NCBI GenBank assembly: GCA_963778895.1
Contig: CAVZVZ010000005.1
Coordinates: forward strand, 1,488,001-1,552,000
Length of the DNA: 64,000 nt
DNA from: CAVZVZ01 sp963778895
GTDB taxonomy: Bacteria; Actinomycetota; Acidimicrobiia; Acidimicrobiales; Acidimicrobilacustridaceae
Direction: 5' to 3'
Part shown: positions 43,023 through 54,234 of the stretch, one piece after another
How the letters are laid out: each line of letters opens with the position of its first letter
How positions within the stretch are numbered: position 1 is the first letter of the stretch
Position numbers and translations under genes: made by a program
The notes under the pieces: generated by a model
What the model saw: only the letters and a program-made list of their open reading frames with translations
Database searches by the model: none
Told to the model about the DNA's origin: nothing

Positions 43023-45660
43023 ATGGCGGGTGAGGTGGCCGTACGGCGAGGGGACAGACAGTTGGGACCCGATCGCGAACCACAGGTTCGTCGGCGGAGG
43101 AACACCGAGCTCACGCTCGAGCCGGACAACCCGCTCATGCGCGAGGCACCGATCGCGATCTACACGGTCGACCTCGACGGTGTTGTCCTCTCGTGGAACC
43201 GCGCCGCCGAGCAGTTGTTCGGCTGGACCGCCGAGGAAGTCATCGGCGAACGGGCTCCCTTCCTTCCCGCGGACAAGGTCGGCGACGTCCTTGCCGCTCG
43301 TGACCGATTGGTCGCCGGCAAATCGATCAACGCCATGGAGTACTGCCCGGTCACCCGCGACGGCACCGTGCGTCACGTCGTCACGAGCGCCAGTTTGGTG
43401 CGCGACGACAACGGAGATCCATCGTCCGTCATCGGCTTCGCCTTGGACGTCACCGAGGAGCGAGAGGCCGCGGCGACGGTCGCGCGTGCCGAAGCAAAGT
43501 GGCGCCTTCTGTTGCAGAGCACCTCGGACACGGTCACGCTCGTGGATGAGCAAGGCCACGTTCGCCAGACCACGGGCGAGTTCACCGACGTCCTCGGCTA
43601 CGAGTTCGACTGGTGGCCCGGACGATCCGGGTTCGACTTGATCCATCCCGATGACCTTCCTCGCGCCGCGGGTGTCTTCGCGGAGCTGGTCGACAACCCG
43701 GGCGAGACGTACGCCGAAGTGTTGAGAACTCGCAACGCCGCGGGGCACTGGGAGCTCATCGAGTACACGGCAGTGAACCGCCTCGACGACCCGCTCGTGG
43801 AGTCCATCGTCATCACCACCCGCAACGTCACCGAGTTCACGCATGCCGAGGCCTTGCTGGCGGACGAGGCCAAGATCCTCGAGCTCATCGCCCGTGGGGC
43901 GCCGCTGGACAAGACGCTCGAGACGATCGCGGGGATGGTCGACTACCACACCGGTGGTGACAGCGGCGTGTTCCTGCTCGATGCGGACGCGACCGGTGTG
44001 ACCTCGTGCGCGGCGCCATCGATGCCCGAGGAGCTGGTAGCGGCGGCCCGCCACGTGGTGATCGAACCCGGAGCGGAGCCGATCATCGGGCGCATCGAGC
44101 CCGCCGAATGCGGTGACTTCGGCACCCGAGCGGGCCGCGCCGACGCCGATTTCCTGACGGCCATCGGCTATCACGCCGGCTGGTCGGTGCCGGTGATCGA
44201 TACCCGCGACGAACAGGTGGTCGGCACGATCGCCGTCCTCTACGTCGCGCCGCGCCTACCGGCGATGCGCGAGCGTGACGTCGTCGACGTCGCCAGCCAC
44301 CTCGCCGCCATCGCCATCGAGCGCGACCGCACTCAACGCGATCTCGAGCACCAGGCGCGACACGACGACTTGACCGGGCTGCCGAACCGGCGGGCAATCG
44401 TCGAGCGGCTCGATCACGCCATCCTGAGCACTGGCGGGACCGAGCAGAGAACGGCCGTGTTGTTGCTCGATCTCGATCGCTTCAAGGTGGTGAACGACAG
44501 CCTCGGCCATGCAGCCGGCGACGATCTGTTGTTGGCCTTCGGCACTCGGCTACGAGCAGTCACGGGCGCCAACGCCTTCGTCGGTCACTTCGGTGGCGAC
44601 GAGTTCGTCATCAGTCGTCGAGGCCGTCGACGGCCTTGACGATGCGCTCTCCCTTGCCCGTCGGATCGAGCTCGCATTGAGCGATCCCTTCACCATCCGC
44701 CCGCTCGCGCACACCGAGTACGAACTGCACCTGGCGGCCAGCATCGGCGTCGCGCTGGCACGAGACGGCGACGGGGCCCTCGAGGTGTTGCAGCACGCGG
44801 ACGCCGCCATGTACCAAGCCAAGGACAAGGGTCGCGATCGGCTCGAAGTCTTCGACGATGCGCTGCAGGCTCGCGCGACAGAGCTGCTCCGCGTCGATCG
44901 CGAGTTGCGCCAAGCCATCGAGCGCGCCGAGCTGTCGTTGCACTATCAACCGAAGGTCGCGCTCGGTTCGGGCCAGATCATCGGTGTCGAGGCCCTACTG
45001 CGATGGCGGCATCCCGAGCGAGGGCTGGTGTTGCCCTCCGAGTTCATCGGCGTCGCCGAGGAGACCGGGTTGATCGTCCGGATCGGTCAGTGGGTGCTCG
45101 AGGAAGCGGTGCACCAGGCCCGCGTGTGGGCGGACGGGTCGACAGACCAGTCACTCGTCGTCGCCGTGAACCTGTCGGCCCGCCAGCTCAGCTCACCGGG
45201 GTTGGTCGACCTGGTATCGGACGTACTGGACCGCAACCACTGGCCAGCCCAACACCTGACGCTCGAGCTGACCGAGAGCATCCTCATCGACGATGGCGAC
45301 TCGACCATCGGCGTGCTCGAAGACCTCAAGCGGCTGGGTGTGAACCTCGCCATCGACGACTTCGGCACCGGATACTCGTCGTTGTCGTATCTGCACCGGT
45401 TCCCGGTCGACATCGTGAAGGTCGACCGGGCCTTCGTGACACCGCTGCACTCCGACGGCGAAGGCTCTCCTGTCGCCGCCGCGGTCGTTCACATGGCGCG
45501 CGCCCTGGGATTGATCGCATCGGCGGAAGGCGTGGAGGACGCCGATCAGCTGGCCGGCCTTCGGTCACTCGGTTGCGACTGGGCCCAAGGCTTCTGGTTC
45601 GCCGAGGCGTTGCCGCCCGACGAGATCACTGCCCTCCTGGGGTCGCAACCAACCTGGTGA
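43023..45660 (+). CDS. PAS-PAS-GAF-GGDEF-EAL cyclic-di-GMP protein (one frameshift)
   Basis: First PAS domain (REAPIAIYTVDLDGVVLSWNRAAEQLFGW), second PAS (WRLLLQSTSDTVTLVDEQGHV), GAF region (LDKTLETIAGMVDYHTGGDSGVFLL), then GGDEF with DLTGLPNRRAIVERLD and GGDEF, followed by EAL with VEALLRWRHPERGLVLPSEFI, NLSARQL, ELTESILI and DDFGTGYSSL. One extra base near 44611-44615, directly after GGDEFVI, splits the frame. Both catalytic domains keep their signatures, so it may make and break cyclic-di-GMP under PAS/GAF control. Starts at TTG 43017 or ATG 43023 or 43137 cannot be separated. It ends four bases from the convergent holB stop. Confidence 0.88.
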
Positions 45661-45664
45661 TCGT

Positions 45665-46730
45665 TCAGGTGCCCAGAGCGCCGAGCTTCACGAACAACGC
45701 CTGGAGCTGCAGCCTCTCGTTGGGGTTGCGCACCAAGCCCTCGGCCACCGCCTGAATCGCATCGAGCGCCGCAATGGCATTGGCCGGCCGTGCGGAGGTC
45801 GCCAGCTCGTCACGGTGGCGTCGGGCCAGGGTCGTGAGGCCGAACCGCAGCTCATCGGCGCGATAGCGCCGCTGCTCGCGGTTGTGGCGCTCGACCAACT
45901 CCTTGCGTCCCGATCCACGCTCGCCCATCTGCGCGACGCGTTCCTCGAGATCGGCCAGCTCCTGCTCGTGGCGCGCAACCAGCGGCGCCATGGCGTCGTC
46001 GATCATCGCCAGCAGATCGTCGACCGCCTGAACCGCGGTTGAGCCGGTGCCGTCCAGACCGATCGGGTACGTCGTGCCACGAGCGCCGCCGTAGCTCCAG
46101 GCGGTCGTCGGCCGCGAGCACACGTGCACGGCGCAGATCGCCGGCCGCGGCGATGGCTGCTTGATCCGCGCGTTCGGGATCGACACCTTCAGCGACCAAC
46201 CGCTCGACGATCGCATCGCTCGGCACCGGCCCGACATCGATGCGAACGCATCTCGATGCGAGCGTGACGAGATCAGGCGTCACTTCCTCGACCAGCACGA
46301 TGAAGAACGTTCCCGCGGATGGTTCTTCGATCGTCTTGAGCAACTTCGGACCGACGACCGCGGTGACCAGATGAAACTCGTCGAGCACCAACACCTTGCG
46401 CACACCCTCGACGGGGCTGCGGCTCGCCCGCTCGATGATCTGGTCGGCCTGCGCCACGCTGATCGACGCGCCGACGCGCTCGACGACGAGTAAGTCGGGG
46501 TGCTCCTCGGCCAACGCGAGGTCAGCGGCCCGAGCGGGGTCAGGGCGACCGTCGCTCAACAGCGCGGCTGCGAACGCCCGGGCCAGTGAGCGCTTGCCCG
46601 CGCCTCGCGGCCCGACGATGAGATACGCGTGCACAGGGGCGCGCGCCGCTGCCTGCAGTTCGGCGACGGCGGCGGGCTGGCCGACCACATCGGCCCAGAC
46701 ATCCACCGTCGTGTCCGGGATCGCGCTCAC
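45665..46730 (-). CDS. holB: DNA polymerase III delta prime subunit (one frameshift)
   Basis: Clamp-loader subunit: GQPAAVAELQAAARAPVHAYLIVGPRGAGKRSLARAFA with a P-loop, then VLVLDEFHLVTAVVGPKLLKTIEEP and TLASRCVRIDVGPV (sensor-like SRC). An extra base in the GGG run at 46065-46067 breaks the frame; the C-terminal helical part (IGLDGTGSTAVQAVDDLLAMIDDA) continues in the next frame to 45665. The GTG start overlaps the tmk stop (GTGA). tmk-holB is a common pair. About 354 residues after correction. Confidence 0.87.
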
Positions 46731-47350
46731 CCGGTGAGGTCTAGCCGCTCCCCGACCGCGATGCGTACGGCGGCCGCGACTTCATCGACCGGCGGCACCC
46801 CGTCGATCACCACCCAGCGTTCAGGATCGGCGGCGGCCAGCTCCCGGAACCCCTCGGTGACGCGACGGTGGAACCCCTCTCCCGCTTGCTCGAAACGGTC
46901 GAGATCCTCCCCGAGCCGAGCGGCGGCCGTCTCCACGGGCAGATCGATCAGAACGTTGAGGTCGGGCCAGGTGTCGTCGATGGCCCAACGCGACAGCGAC
47001 CGGACCTCGCCGAGCACCAGGCCGCGGCCATAGCCCTGGTACGCGAGCGACGACGCCGCGAAGCGATCGGTGACGACGTGTCGACCCGCGGCCAACGCCG
47101 GCCGGATCACCGCAGCCATGTGTTGCGCCCGGTCCGCGGCCATGAGTAGGGCCTCGGCGCGGGAGTCGACGTGTCCCGTCTCGGGGTCGAGCAACAACCG
47201 GCGCACTTCCTGGCCGAGCGGCGTTCCGCCCGGTTCCCGTGTCAGGAGCGCCCCGATCGCGTCGGCGAGCACAGCGGCCTGTGTGGACTTCCCGCACCCC
47301 TCGCCGCCTTCGAAAGCGATGAACCGCCCGTGGCGGACGTCGTCGGTCAC
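46727..47350 (-). CDS. tmk: Thymidylate kinase
   Basis: Phosphorylates dTMP to dTDP. P-loop RFIAFEGGEGCGKSTQAAVL, LLTREPGGTPLGQEVRRLL, and VVTDRFAASSLAYQGYGRGL with LIDLPVETAAARL match the family. 207 residues. The GTG start overlaps the MFS stop (GTGA); the long open frame upstream is antisense-free but read in a different frame from the transporter and is not a fusion. Confidence 0.95.
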   Translation of the reverse strand: MTDDVRHGRFIAFEGGEGCGKSTQAAVLADAIGALLTREPGGTPLGQEVRRLLLDPETGHVDSRAEALLMAADRAQHMAAVIRPALAAGRHVVTDRFAASSLAYQGYGRGLVLGEVRSLSRWAIDDTWPDLNVLIDLPVETAAARLGEDLDRFEQAGEGFHRRVTEGFRELAAADPERWVVIDGVPPVDEVAAAVRIAVGERLDLTG

Positions 47351-48870
47351 AGCTCGGGAGTCGCAACCGAATGACGCGACGGGTGCAACGTCGATCGCGC
47401 CGCCTCGTTCCGTTGCCCGGAACGCACGGAGTGCAGCGCGAGGAAGCCGGCAGCAACGATGATCAGCGCACCAAGCCAAAGAGCCAGGCGAACACCCGGC
47501 ACCGGAATGGTCAAGGGGCCGATGTCGAGCGTTTCGCCCCACAGCGACTCGGACAACGCGCCGAGACCCGCGGCCAGGAGCGGGCCGGCGACCATCGACA
47601 CGAGCACACACAGTCGCACCAAGGTGTTGAGCGAGCTGAACACCCGGCCGCGCAGATCGTCGTCGACCTCCTCCTGCAACAGAACGAAACCGAGCACATA
47701 TACCGGGCCGACGAAGACACCCATCACGAACACCGCGGCCGTCGCGACCGGCAACGATGACGAAGACGCCGCGACGAACATGGCTGCACCCGCGACGAAC
47801 AACGAGGTCGTGAAGACACGCGCTTTCGGTAAATGCTTCTGCAAGGCCGATACGGCAATGGCACCCGTGGCAACGCCGAAACCCAGCGCGGTGGTGAAGA
47901 GGCCGTACCCCGCAGCGCCGGCACCGAGGACCTCGGTCGAGTAGACCGCGCCCAGTGGGATGAGCATGCCGCCGCCGATCAAGCCCGTGGCCAAGCCCAC
48001 GTTCACGGCCCGCACGGTGTGGTTGAGGAAGATGTAGTGCCAGCCCTCCTTGAGCTCGTGGAACGTCTTGGCCAGATCGACGCGCTTTTCCTCGGGCTCG
48101 GCCGGCCGCGTGCGCTTCGGCAACTTCAAGGTGCGCACCATGAATGCTGCGAACACGAACGTCAGCACGTCGAAGTAGAGCGCGAGCGCCATTTGATCGA
48201 GCCTCAGGAAGCTCAGTGCGTCGAACTGGCTCAGCCACGAGGACACGCCCGCGAGCGCCGCGAACAGGAGCGCCGCGAACGGGAAGGTGCCGTACGCCGC
48301 GGCGAGCGACAACGAGTTCGCACTTGTCAGACGATCGGGCGGCACGAGGTTGGGGACCGTCGCATCCTTGGCGGGTGACCACAGCAACGTGAACACTTCG
48401 AGCACCAAGGACACGAGCACGAGTCCCCAGAGCTTGTCGACGAACGGCAACGTGGCGATCACCGCGGCGCGACCGAGATCGCACACGATCATCGTCCGGC
48501 GGCGATCCCACCGATCGACCAGGACGCCGGCGACCGGACCGAAGATGAATCCGGGGATGATGCGGGCCGCCATGACGAGCGAGATCGCGCCGGCGCCCGC
48601 GCCGACGCCGCCGATGCGTGCCGCAAGCAGGATGATCGCGGAGAAGCCCATCCAATCGCCGAGTGCCGAAACCACCTGAACGAGCCACAGCCGAAAGAAC
48701 TCGTGCGTTCCGAAGAGGCGAACGTGCCATCCCGGCCGATCACCCGGCGACTCGGGATAGAGATCGCTCGTGGTCTCCTCGTCGTCGACCGACTGGTCAC
48801 CGCCCTCGAGCGCGACGAGGTCGATGCGAGTCGGCGCCTCGTCCTCGGGCGCGGGGTCAGGCCTCAACAC
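47347..48870 (-). CDS. Major facilitator superfamily transporter
   Basis: About 507 residues with twelve predicted helices. The loop GVLVDRWDRRRTMIVCDLGRA is the MFS signature between helices 2 and 3. The N-terminal 45 residues are acidic and probably cytoplasmic. LFGTHEFFRLWLVQVVSALGDWM and FVLLQEEVDDDLRGRVFSSLNTLV fit the MFS_3 (enterobactin-exporter-like) group. It starts with GTG at 48870 or TTG at 48876. It overlaps tmk, which suggests co-transcription. Substrate unknown. Confidence 0.88.
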   Translation of the reverse strand: MLRPDPAPEDEAPTRIDLVALEGGDQSVDDEETTSDLYPESPGDRPGWHVRLFGTHEFFRLWLVQVVSALGDWMGFSAIILLAARIGGVGAGAGAISLVMAARIIPGFIFGPVAGVLVDRWDRRRTMIVCDLGRAAVIATLPFVDKLWGLVLVSLVLEVFTLLWSPAKDATVPNLVPPDRLTSANSLSLAAAYGTFPFAALLFAALAGVSSWLSQFDALSFLRLDQMALALYFDVLTFVFAAFMVRTLKLPKRTRPAEPEEKRVDLAKTFHELKEGWHYIFLNHTVRAVNVGLATGLIGGGMLIPLGAVYSTEVLGAGAAGYGLFTTALGFGVATGAIAVSALQKHLPKARVFTTSLFVAGAAMFVAASSSSLPVATAAVFVMGVFVGPVYVLGFVLLQEEVDDDLRGRVFSSLNTLVRLCVLVSMVAGPLLAAGLGALSESLWGETLDIGPLTIPVPGVRLALWLGALIIVAAGFLALHSVRSGQRNEAARSTLHPSRHSVATPEL

Positions 48871-48933
48871 CGCCAAGGCCGACTACGTTAGAGCCCCGAC
48901 CAGCGCCTTTGCGGGAACGGTGGCCGGCCTCGG

Positions 48934-49368
48934 TCAGTCTGGCAACACGCCTGGGGCGACGGCGAGCCCCTCCGCCACCGCGGCGGCATGTAGCCGGCGG
49001 TCCCATACGGCCATCACCAGCTCGTTCGGTGGGATGACCAATGCACTCGCCAGGTGGATCGCATCGGCCCCACGCAACCCGGCGCTCCGCGCCAACTCAC
49101 CGGCCCGTTGCTCGACCGACGCTGTCAGCTCGATTGGACGGATCGCCGCCGAAAACGATCCCCAGGACGCGAAGGCTTCGTCGACGGCCCTCGCCGTCAG
49201 GTCGTGATTGCGTCCGGCTGCGGCGAGCGCGCTGCAGACCTCAGGATGGGCAAGTCGACTCGCCATCGCGGCGTCGCAACCATCCCACAACGCCTCGGCG
49301 ATTGCGCTGCCGTCCTCCTGCACGAGCAACTTCACCAGCGCGCTGGCATCGAAGTAGACGATCGCCAC
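48934..49368 (-). CDS. PIN-domain toxin, VapC type
   Basis: 144 residues. The PIN acidic residues are visible: YFDASALVKLLV (first Asp), EVCSALAAAG (Glu), and LRGADAIHLASAL (third Asp). VapC proteins are Mg-dependent RNases. The GTG start lies three bases after the stop of the antitoxin gene, a typical pair. Confidence 0.87.
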   Translation of the reverse strand: MAIVYFDASALVKLLVQEDGSAIAEALWDGCDAAMASRLAHPEVCSALAAAGRNHDLTARAVDEAFASWGSFSAAIRPIELTASVEQRAGELARSAGLRGADAIHLASALVIPPNELVMAVWDRRLHAAAVAEGLAVAPGVLPD

Positions 49369-49371
49369 GAG

Positions 49372-49635
49372 CTACCTGCGGTCCTCGCTCACGTGATCGG
49401 AAATTGGCCGGCGCGCTTTGGGTTTCTTGCGACCGCCCGCCTTCGGCCGAGCTCGACTCACGGGTTTGGCGACGAGGCCCGCGTCGGTGAGTTGTTCGAG
49501 CGTCGCCGTCGTATCGAGTCCAAGAAGGCGTGCAACCGGAAGTCCATGATCTGTGACCACGAGCTCCTCGCCGTCACGTACACACGCGAGCCAATGGCTG
49601 AGATTGGCTCGGAGCTCGGTCACGGCGACGTCCAC
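49372..49635 (-). CDS. Antitoxin, Phd/YefM type
   Basis: 87 residues: VAVTELRANLSHWLACVRDG then EELVVTDHGLPVARLLGLD is the Phd/YefM dimer fold, and the C-terminal half is basic (KPVSRARPKAGGRKKPKARR). It is upstream of the PIN toxin. A perfect palindrome just upstream of its start suggests autorepression. Confidence 0.85.
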   Translation of the reverse strand: MDVAVTELRANLSHWLACVRDGEELVVTDHGLPVARLLGLDTTATLEQLTDAGLVAKPVSRARPKAGGRKKPKARRPISDHVSEDRR

Positions 49636-49647
49636 ACCTCAGAGCGT

Positions 49648-49657
49648 ACACCGGTGT
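49648..49657. promoter_or_regulatory. Palindromic operator of the toxin-antitoxin pair
   Basis: ACACCGGTGT is a perfect 10-base palindrome 12 bases upstream of the antitoxin start, the usual place for autorepression by the antitoxin-toxin complex. Confidence 0.5.
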
Positions 49658-49687
49658 GACAGTCTTCATACCTGGTTTTTGTACAGA

Positions 49688-52423
49688 CTAGGAGTCAGCC
49701 GGCTTCTTCGCCGCAGATTTCTTGGCCGTGGCCTTCTTCTTCGCGGCTCGCTTCTTCGCCGGCGCCTTCTTCTTCGCGCCCGCTTTCTTCTTCGACGCCC
49801 GCTTCTTGGCCGGACCGCGGTCACGACGATCTTGCAGCAATTCGGCGGCGCGTTCGTCGGTGATGGTCTCGACCTGATCGCCCTTGCGGAGCGACGCGTT
49901 CGTCTCGCCGTCGGTCACATAAGGGCCGAAACGACCGTCCTTGACGACCATCGGCTTGCCCGACGCCGGATCCTCGCCGAGCTCGCGCAGTTGTTTCTGC
50001 GCGCTTTGTCCACGCCGCCGCTTCGGTTCGGCGAAGAGCTTCACCGCGTCATCGACGGTGACCGTGAAGATCTGCTCCTCGGACTCGAGCGACCGTGTGT
50101 CGGTGCCCTTCTTCAGATACGGACCGTACCGGCCGTTCAGCGACACGATCTCCTCACCGGATTCCGGATCGGGACCGACGACCCGCGGCATCGACAACAA
50201 CAAAAGTGCTTCGTCGAGGGTCACCGTGTCGACAGCCATCGTCTGGAACAACGATGCCGTCTTCGGCTTCTCCTTTGCTCCGTCCTCGATGTCGCCCAGT
50301 TGCACGTAGGGGCCGTACCGCCCGGCCTTGGCGTACACGGGCAACTTCGTCGCCGGATCCTCGCCGACGACGCGATCACCCTTCGGTGCTTCGAGTAGCT
50401 CGACGGCTTTGCCGACCGTCAGCTCGTCCGGAGCAAGGTCCTCGGGGATGCTGGCGCGCTCCTCACCCCGTTCGAGATACGGCCCGTACCGGCCGACGCG
50501 TGCTTCGATCAGTTGGCCGTTCTCGTCCACGCCGATCGGGATCGAGTTCACAGCACGGGCATCGATCTCGTCGAGACGATCGGATACGAGCTCCTTCAGC
50601 CCGCCGGTACGCTCGCCGTTGCCGTCTGGTCCGAAGTAGAAGCTGGTGAGCCACGGCACCATCTCGCCGTCGCCGTTCGCGATGTCGTCGAGATCGTCTT
50701 CCATTCGAGCCGTGAACGCGTAGTCGACCATCGTCGGGAAGTGGCGCTCGAGCAACGTGACCACTGCGAACGCGGTGAACGACGGCACGAGCGCGCTGCC
50801 CTTCTTCCACACGTAGCCCCTTGCTTCGATGGTGCCCATGATCGACGCGTAGGTGGACGGTCGACCCACCCCGAGCTCTTCGAGCTTCTTGACGAGTGAC
50901 GCCTCCGTGAATCGAGGTGGAGGTGAAGTCTCGTGACCCTTCGGCTCGATGCCGTGTGTGTCGAGCGCCTGCCCTTCGGCGAGTGGCGGTAGGCGGCGCT
51001 CGCGATCGTCGGCATTGCCGCTGTCGCCTTCGTCGGCATCCTCGACATAGGCGAGCAGGAAGCCTTGATGGGTGATCACGGTGCCACTAGTCGCGAACTC
51101 GGCGTCGCGACCGGCCGCCGTTGTCGCACCCAATCGGACCGACACCGTCTCGCCGGTGGCGTCGGTCATCTGCGAGGCGACGGTGCGCTTCCAGATCAGC
51201 TCGTACACCCGCGCCTCGCCCGGGCTCACCTCGCGTTCGACATCCTCCGGGGCGCGGAAGGCGTCGCCCGCGGGGCGGATGGCCTCGTGGGCCTCTTGTG
51301 CGTTCTTCACCTTCTTGGCGTACTGGCGGGGTGCGTCGGGCAAGTACTGCTCGCCGTAACGGCGTCCGATCTCGCTCCGAGCGGCGTTGAGCGCGGTGCT
51401 CGACAACGTCGTGCTGTCGGTGCGCATGTACGTGATGTAGCCGTTCTCGTACAACGACTGGGCGAAACGCATGGCCTGTTGCGCGGCCATGCGCAGCTTG
51501 CGGCCCGCCTCTTGTTGGAAGGTCGATGTGATGAAAGGCGCAGCCGGACGGCGTCGATACGGCTTGCGCTCGACCGAGCGAACGGCGAAGGACGCATCCG
51601 TGAGCTCGGCGGCCAACGCCGTCGCGCCGGCCTCGTCGAGCACCGCGACGTCGTCGCGAACTGGACGACCCTCGAGGTCGAAGTCCTTACCCGTCGCCAA
51701 GCGAGAACCGTCGAGTTGCACCAATGTGGCGTTGAATCGATCGTGCTGATCGACGATCGAGAACTCACCATCGAGATCCCAGTAGCTCGCGGCGACGAAT
51801 CGCATGCGTTCTCGCTCGCGTTCCACGACCAACCGTGTGGCCACACTCTGCACGCGCCCGGCCGACAGCCCTTGCGAGACCTTCTTCCACAACACCGGCG
51901 AGATCTCATAGCCGTACAAGCGGTCGAGGATGCGGCGCGTCTCCTGCGCGTCGACCAATCTGCGGTTGAGATCGCGCGGGTTGGCGATGGCTTCCTCGAT
52001 CGCCGAGGGAGTGATCTCGTGGAACACCATGCGCTTGACCGGCATCGAGGACGGGGGGTTCAGCACCTCGAGGAGATGCCACGCGATGGCTTCCCCTTCG
52101 CGGTCCTCGTCCGTCGCGAGGTACAGCTCGTCGGCGTCCTTCAATTCGCGCTTCAGATCGCGCACCACGTCGCGTTTGCCGGCGTTGACGATGTAGAGCG
52201 GCTTGAAACCGTTGTCGACATCGACCCCGAGGCGAGCCCATGACTCCCCCTTGTACGACTCGGGCACGTCGCTGGCGCGCTGCGGTAGGTCACGGATGTG
52301 TCCCACCGAGGACATGACGGTCGGCTCCAGGGGGCCGGACGCGACGGAGAACTCATCGCCCAGGAAACGGGCGATCGTCTTCGCCTTCGCCGGCGACTCC
52401 ACGATGATCAGAGCTCGGGCCAT
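49688..52423 (-). CDS. topA: DNA topoisomerase I
   Basis: 911 residues from the ATG at 52423. The TOPRIM domain has ALIIVESPAKAKTIARFLG and the metal site ATDEDREGEAIAWHLLE; the active-site Tyr is in GYITYMRTDSTTLS, and VSQGLSAGRVQSVATRLVVERERER is conserved. The C-terminus has several Topo_C repeats (GRYGPYLERGEERASIP, RYGPYVQLGDIEDG and others) and a 40-residue Lys/Ala tail, as in other actinobacterial TopA proteins. No zinc fingers. It relaxes negative supercoils. It is divergent from the cupin gene. Confidence 0.97.
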   Translation of the reverse strand: MARALIIVESPAKAKTIARFLGDEFSVASGPLEPTVMSSVGHIRDLPQRASDVPESYKGESWARLGVDVDNGFKPLYIVNAGKRDVVRDLKRELKDADELYLATDEDREGEAIAWHLLEVLNPPSSMPVKRMVFHEITPSAIEEAIANPRDLNRRLVDAQETRRILDRLYGYEISPVLWKKVSQGLSAGRVQSVATRLVVERERERMRFVAASYWDLDGEFSIVDQHDRFNATLVQLDGSRLATGKDFDLEGRPVRDDVAVLDEAGATALAAELTDASFAVRSVERKPYRRRPAAPFITSTFQQEAGRKLRMAAQQAMRFAQSLYENGYITYMRTDSTTLSSTALNAARSEIGRRYGEQYLPDAPRQYAKKVKNAQEAHEAIRPAGDAFRAPEDVEREVSPGEARVYELIWKRTVASQMTDATGETVSVRLGATTAAGRDAEFATSGTVITHQGFLLAYVEDADEGDSGNADDRERRLPPLAEGQALDTHGIEPKGHETSPPPRFTEASLVKKLEELGVGRPSTYASIMGTIEARGYVWKKGSALVPSFTAFAVVTLLERHFPTMVDYAFTARMEDDLDDIANGDGEMVPWLTSFYFGPDGNGERTGGLKELVSDRLDEIDARAVNSIPIGVDENGQLIEARVGRYGPYLERGEERASIPEDLAPDELTVGKAVELLEAPKGDRVVGEDPATKLPVYAKAGRYGPYVQLGDIEDGAKEKPKTASLFQTMAVDTVTLDEALLLLSMPRVVGPDPESGEEIVSLNGRYGPYLKKGTDTRSLESEEQIFTVTVDDAVKLFAEPKRRRGQSAQKQLRELGEDPASGKPMVVKDGRFGPYVTDGETNASLRKGDQVETITDERAAELLQDRRDRGPAKKRASKKKAGAKKKAPAKKRAAKKKATAKKSAAKKPADS

Positions 52424-52475
52424 CGCCGGAGAGGTTGAGCGCACTATCCCGGCCTTGTCAATCTCTCTCTGTGCG

Positions 52476-52498
52476 CTCCCCCTCCTTTGGAGGGGGAG
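52476..52498. other. Perfect hairpin between topA and the cupin gene
   Basis: CTCCCCCTCC and GGAGGGGGAG form a 10-bp stem with a TTT loop, followed on the plus strand by AAAG. Both flanking genes start away from it, so it is not an end-of-gene terminator; it could attenuate either leader or be a protein-binding site. Confidence 0.5.
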
Positions 52499-52556
52499 AA
52501 AGCCGCTCATGACCTGGGGATTTCTCGCTGTACGACTACTTCTTTACCCTGAAGCG

Positions 52557-52922
52557 GTGACCGCAGCGGAGACCGACCCCCAGTTCGACCGGCGCCCGTG
52601 GGGCACGTTCGAGGTCCTGGAAGATCGCGAGCGCTACAAGGTGAAGCGGCTCACCGTCGATCCCGGCCAGCGGCTGAGCTACCAAAAGCACGCTCATCGG
52701 GCCGAACACTGGGTGGTCGTGGAGGGGTTCGCGCTGGTCACCCTGGACGGCGAGCCCAACGAGCTCAGCGCGGGCGACTCCATCGACATCCCCCTCGGTG
52801 CCGCGCATCGCGTCGAGAACCCCGGCGATGCCGCGCTGGTCTTCGTCGAGGTGCAGACCGGCGACTACTTCGGGGAAGATGACATCGTTCGCCTCGAGGA
52901 CGACTACGGCCGAACCAGCTGA
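52557..52922 (+). CDS. Mannose-6-phosphate-isomerase-like cupin
   Basis: 121 residues from a GTG. RRPWGTFEVLEDRERYKVKRLTVDPGQRLSYQKHAHRAEHW has the metal-binding His pair and Glu-His, and VVVEGFALVTLDGEPNELSAGDSIDIP then AAHRVENPG completes the cupin. The match is to the type II phosphomannose isomerase domain (C-terminal domain of ManC) as a free protein. It likely acts in mannose metabolism or as a sugar-phosphate binding protein. Confidence 0.88.
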   Translation: MTAAETDPQFDRRPWGTFEVLEDRERYKVKRLTVDPGQRLSYQKHAHRAEHWVVVEGFALVTLDGEPNELSAGDSIDIPLGAAHRVENPGDAALVFVEVQTGDYFGEDDIVRLEDDYGRTS

Positions 52923-52965
52923 CGACAGCCCAGCTGAACACAGCCCGGACGGGCAGGGGGTACTG

Positions 52966-54225
<1,260 letters not shown>

Positions 54226-54234
54226 CCGAGCCAG

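Noticed and set aside
44600..44640. Programmed frameshift in the GGDEF-EAL gene.
   Set aside because: No slippery sequence or downstream structure was seen, and the same kind of single-base break occurs in many unrelated genes here.
46727..48730. A 667-codon minus-strand frame read as a transporter-kinase fusion.
   Set aside because: Only the last 207 codons match thymidylate kinase; the rest is Arg-rich shadow of the transporter frame. Separate GTG start overlaps the transporter stop.
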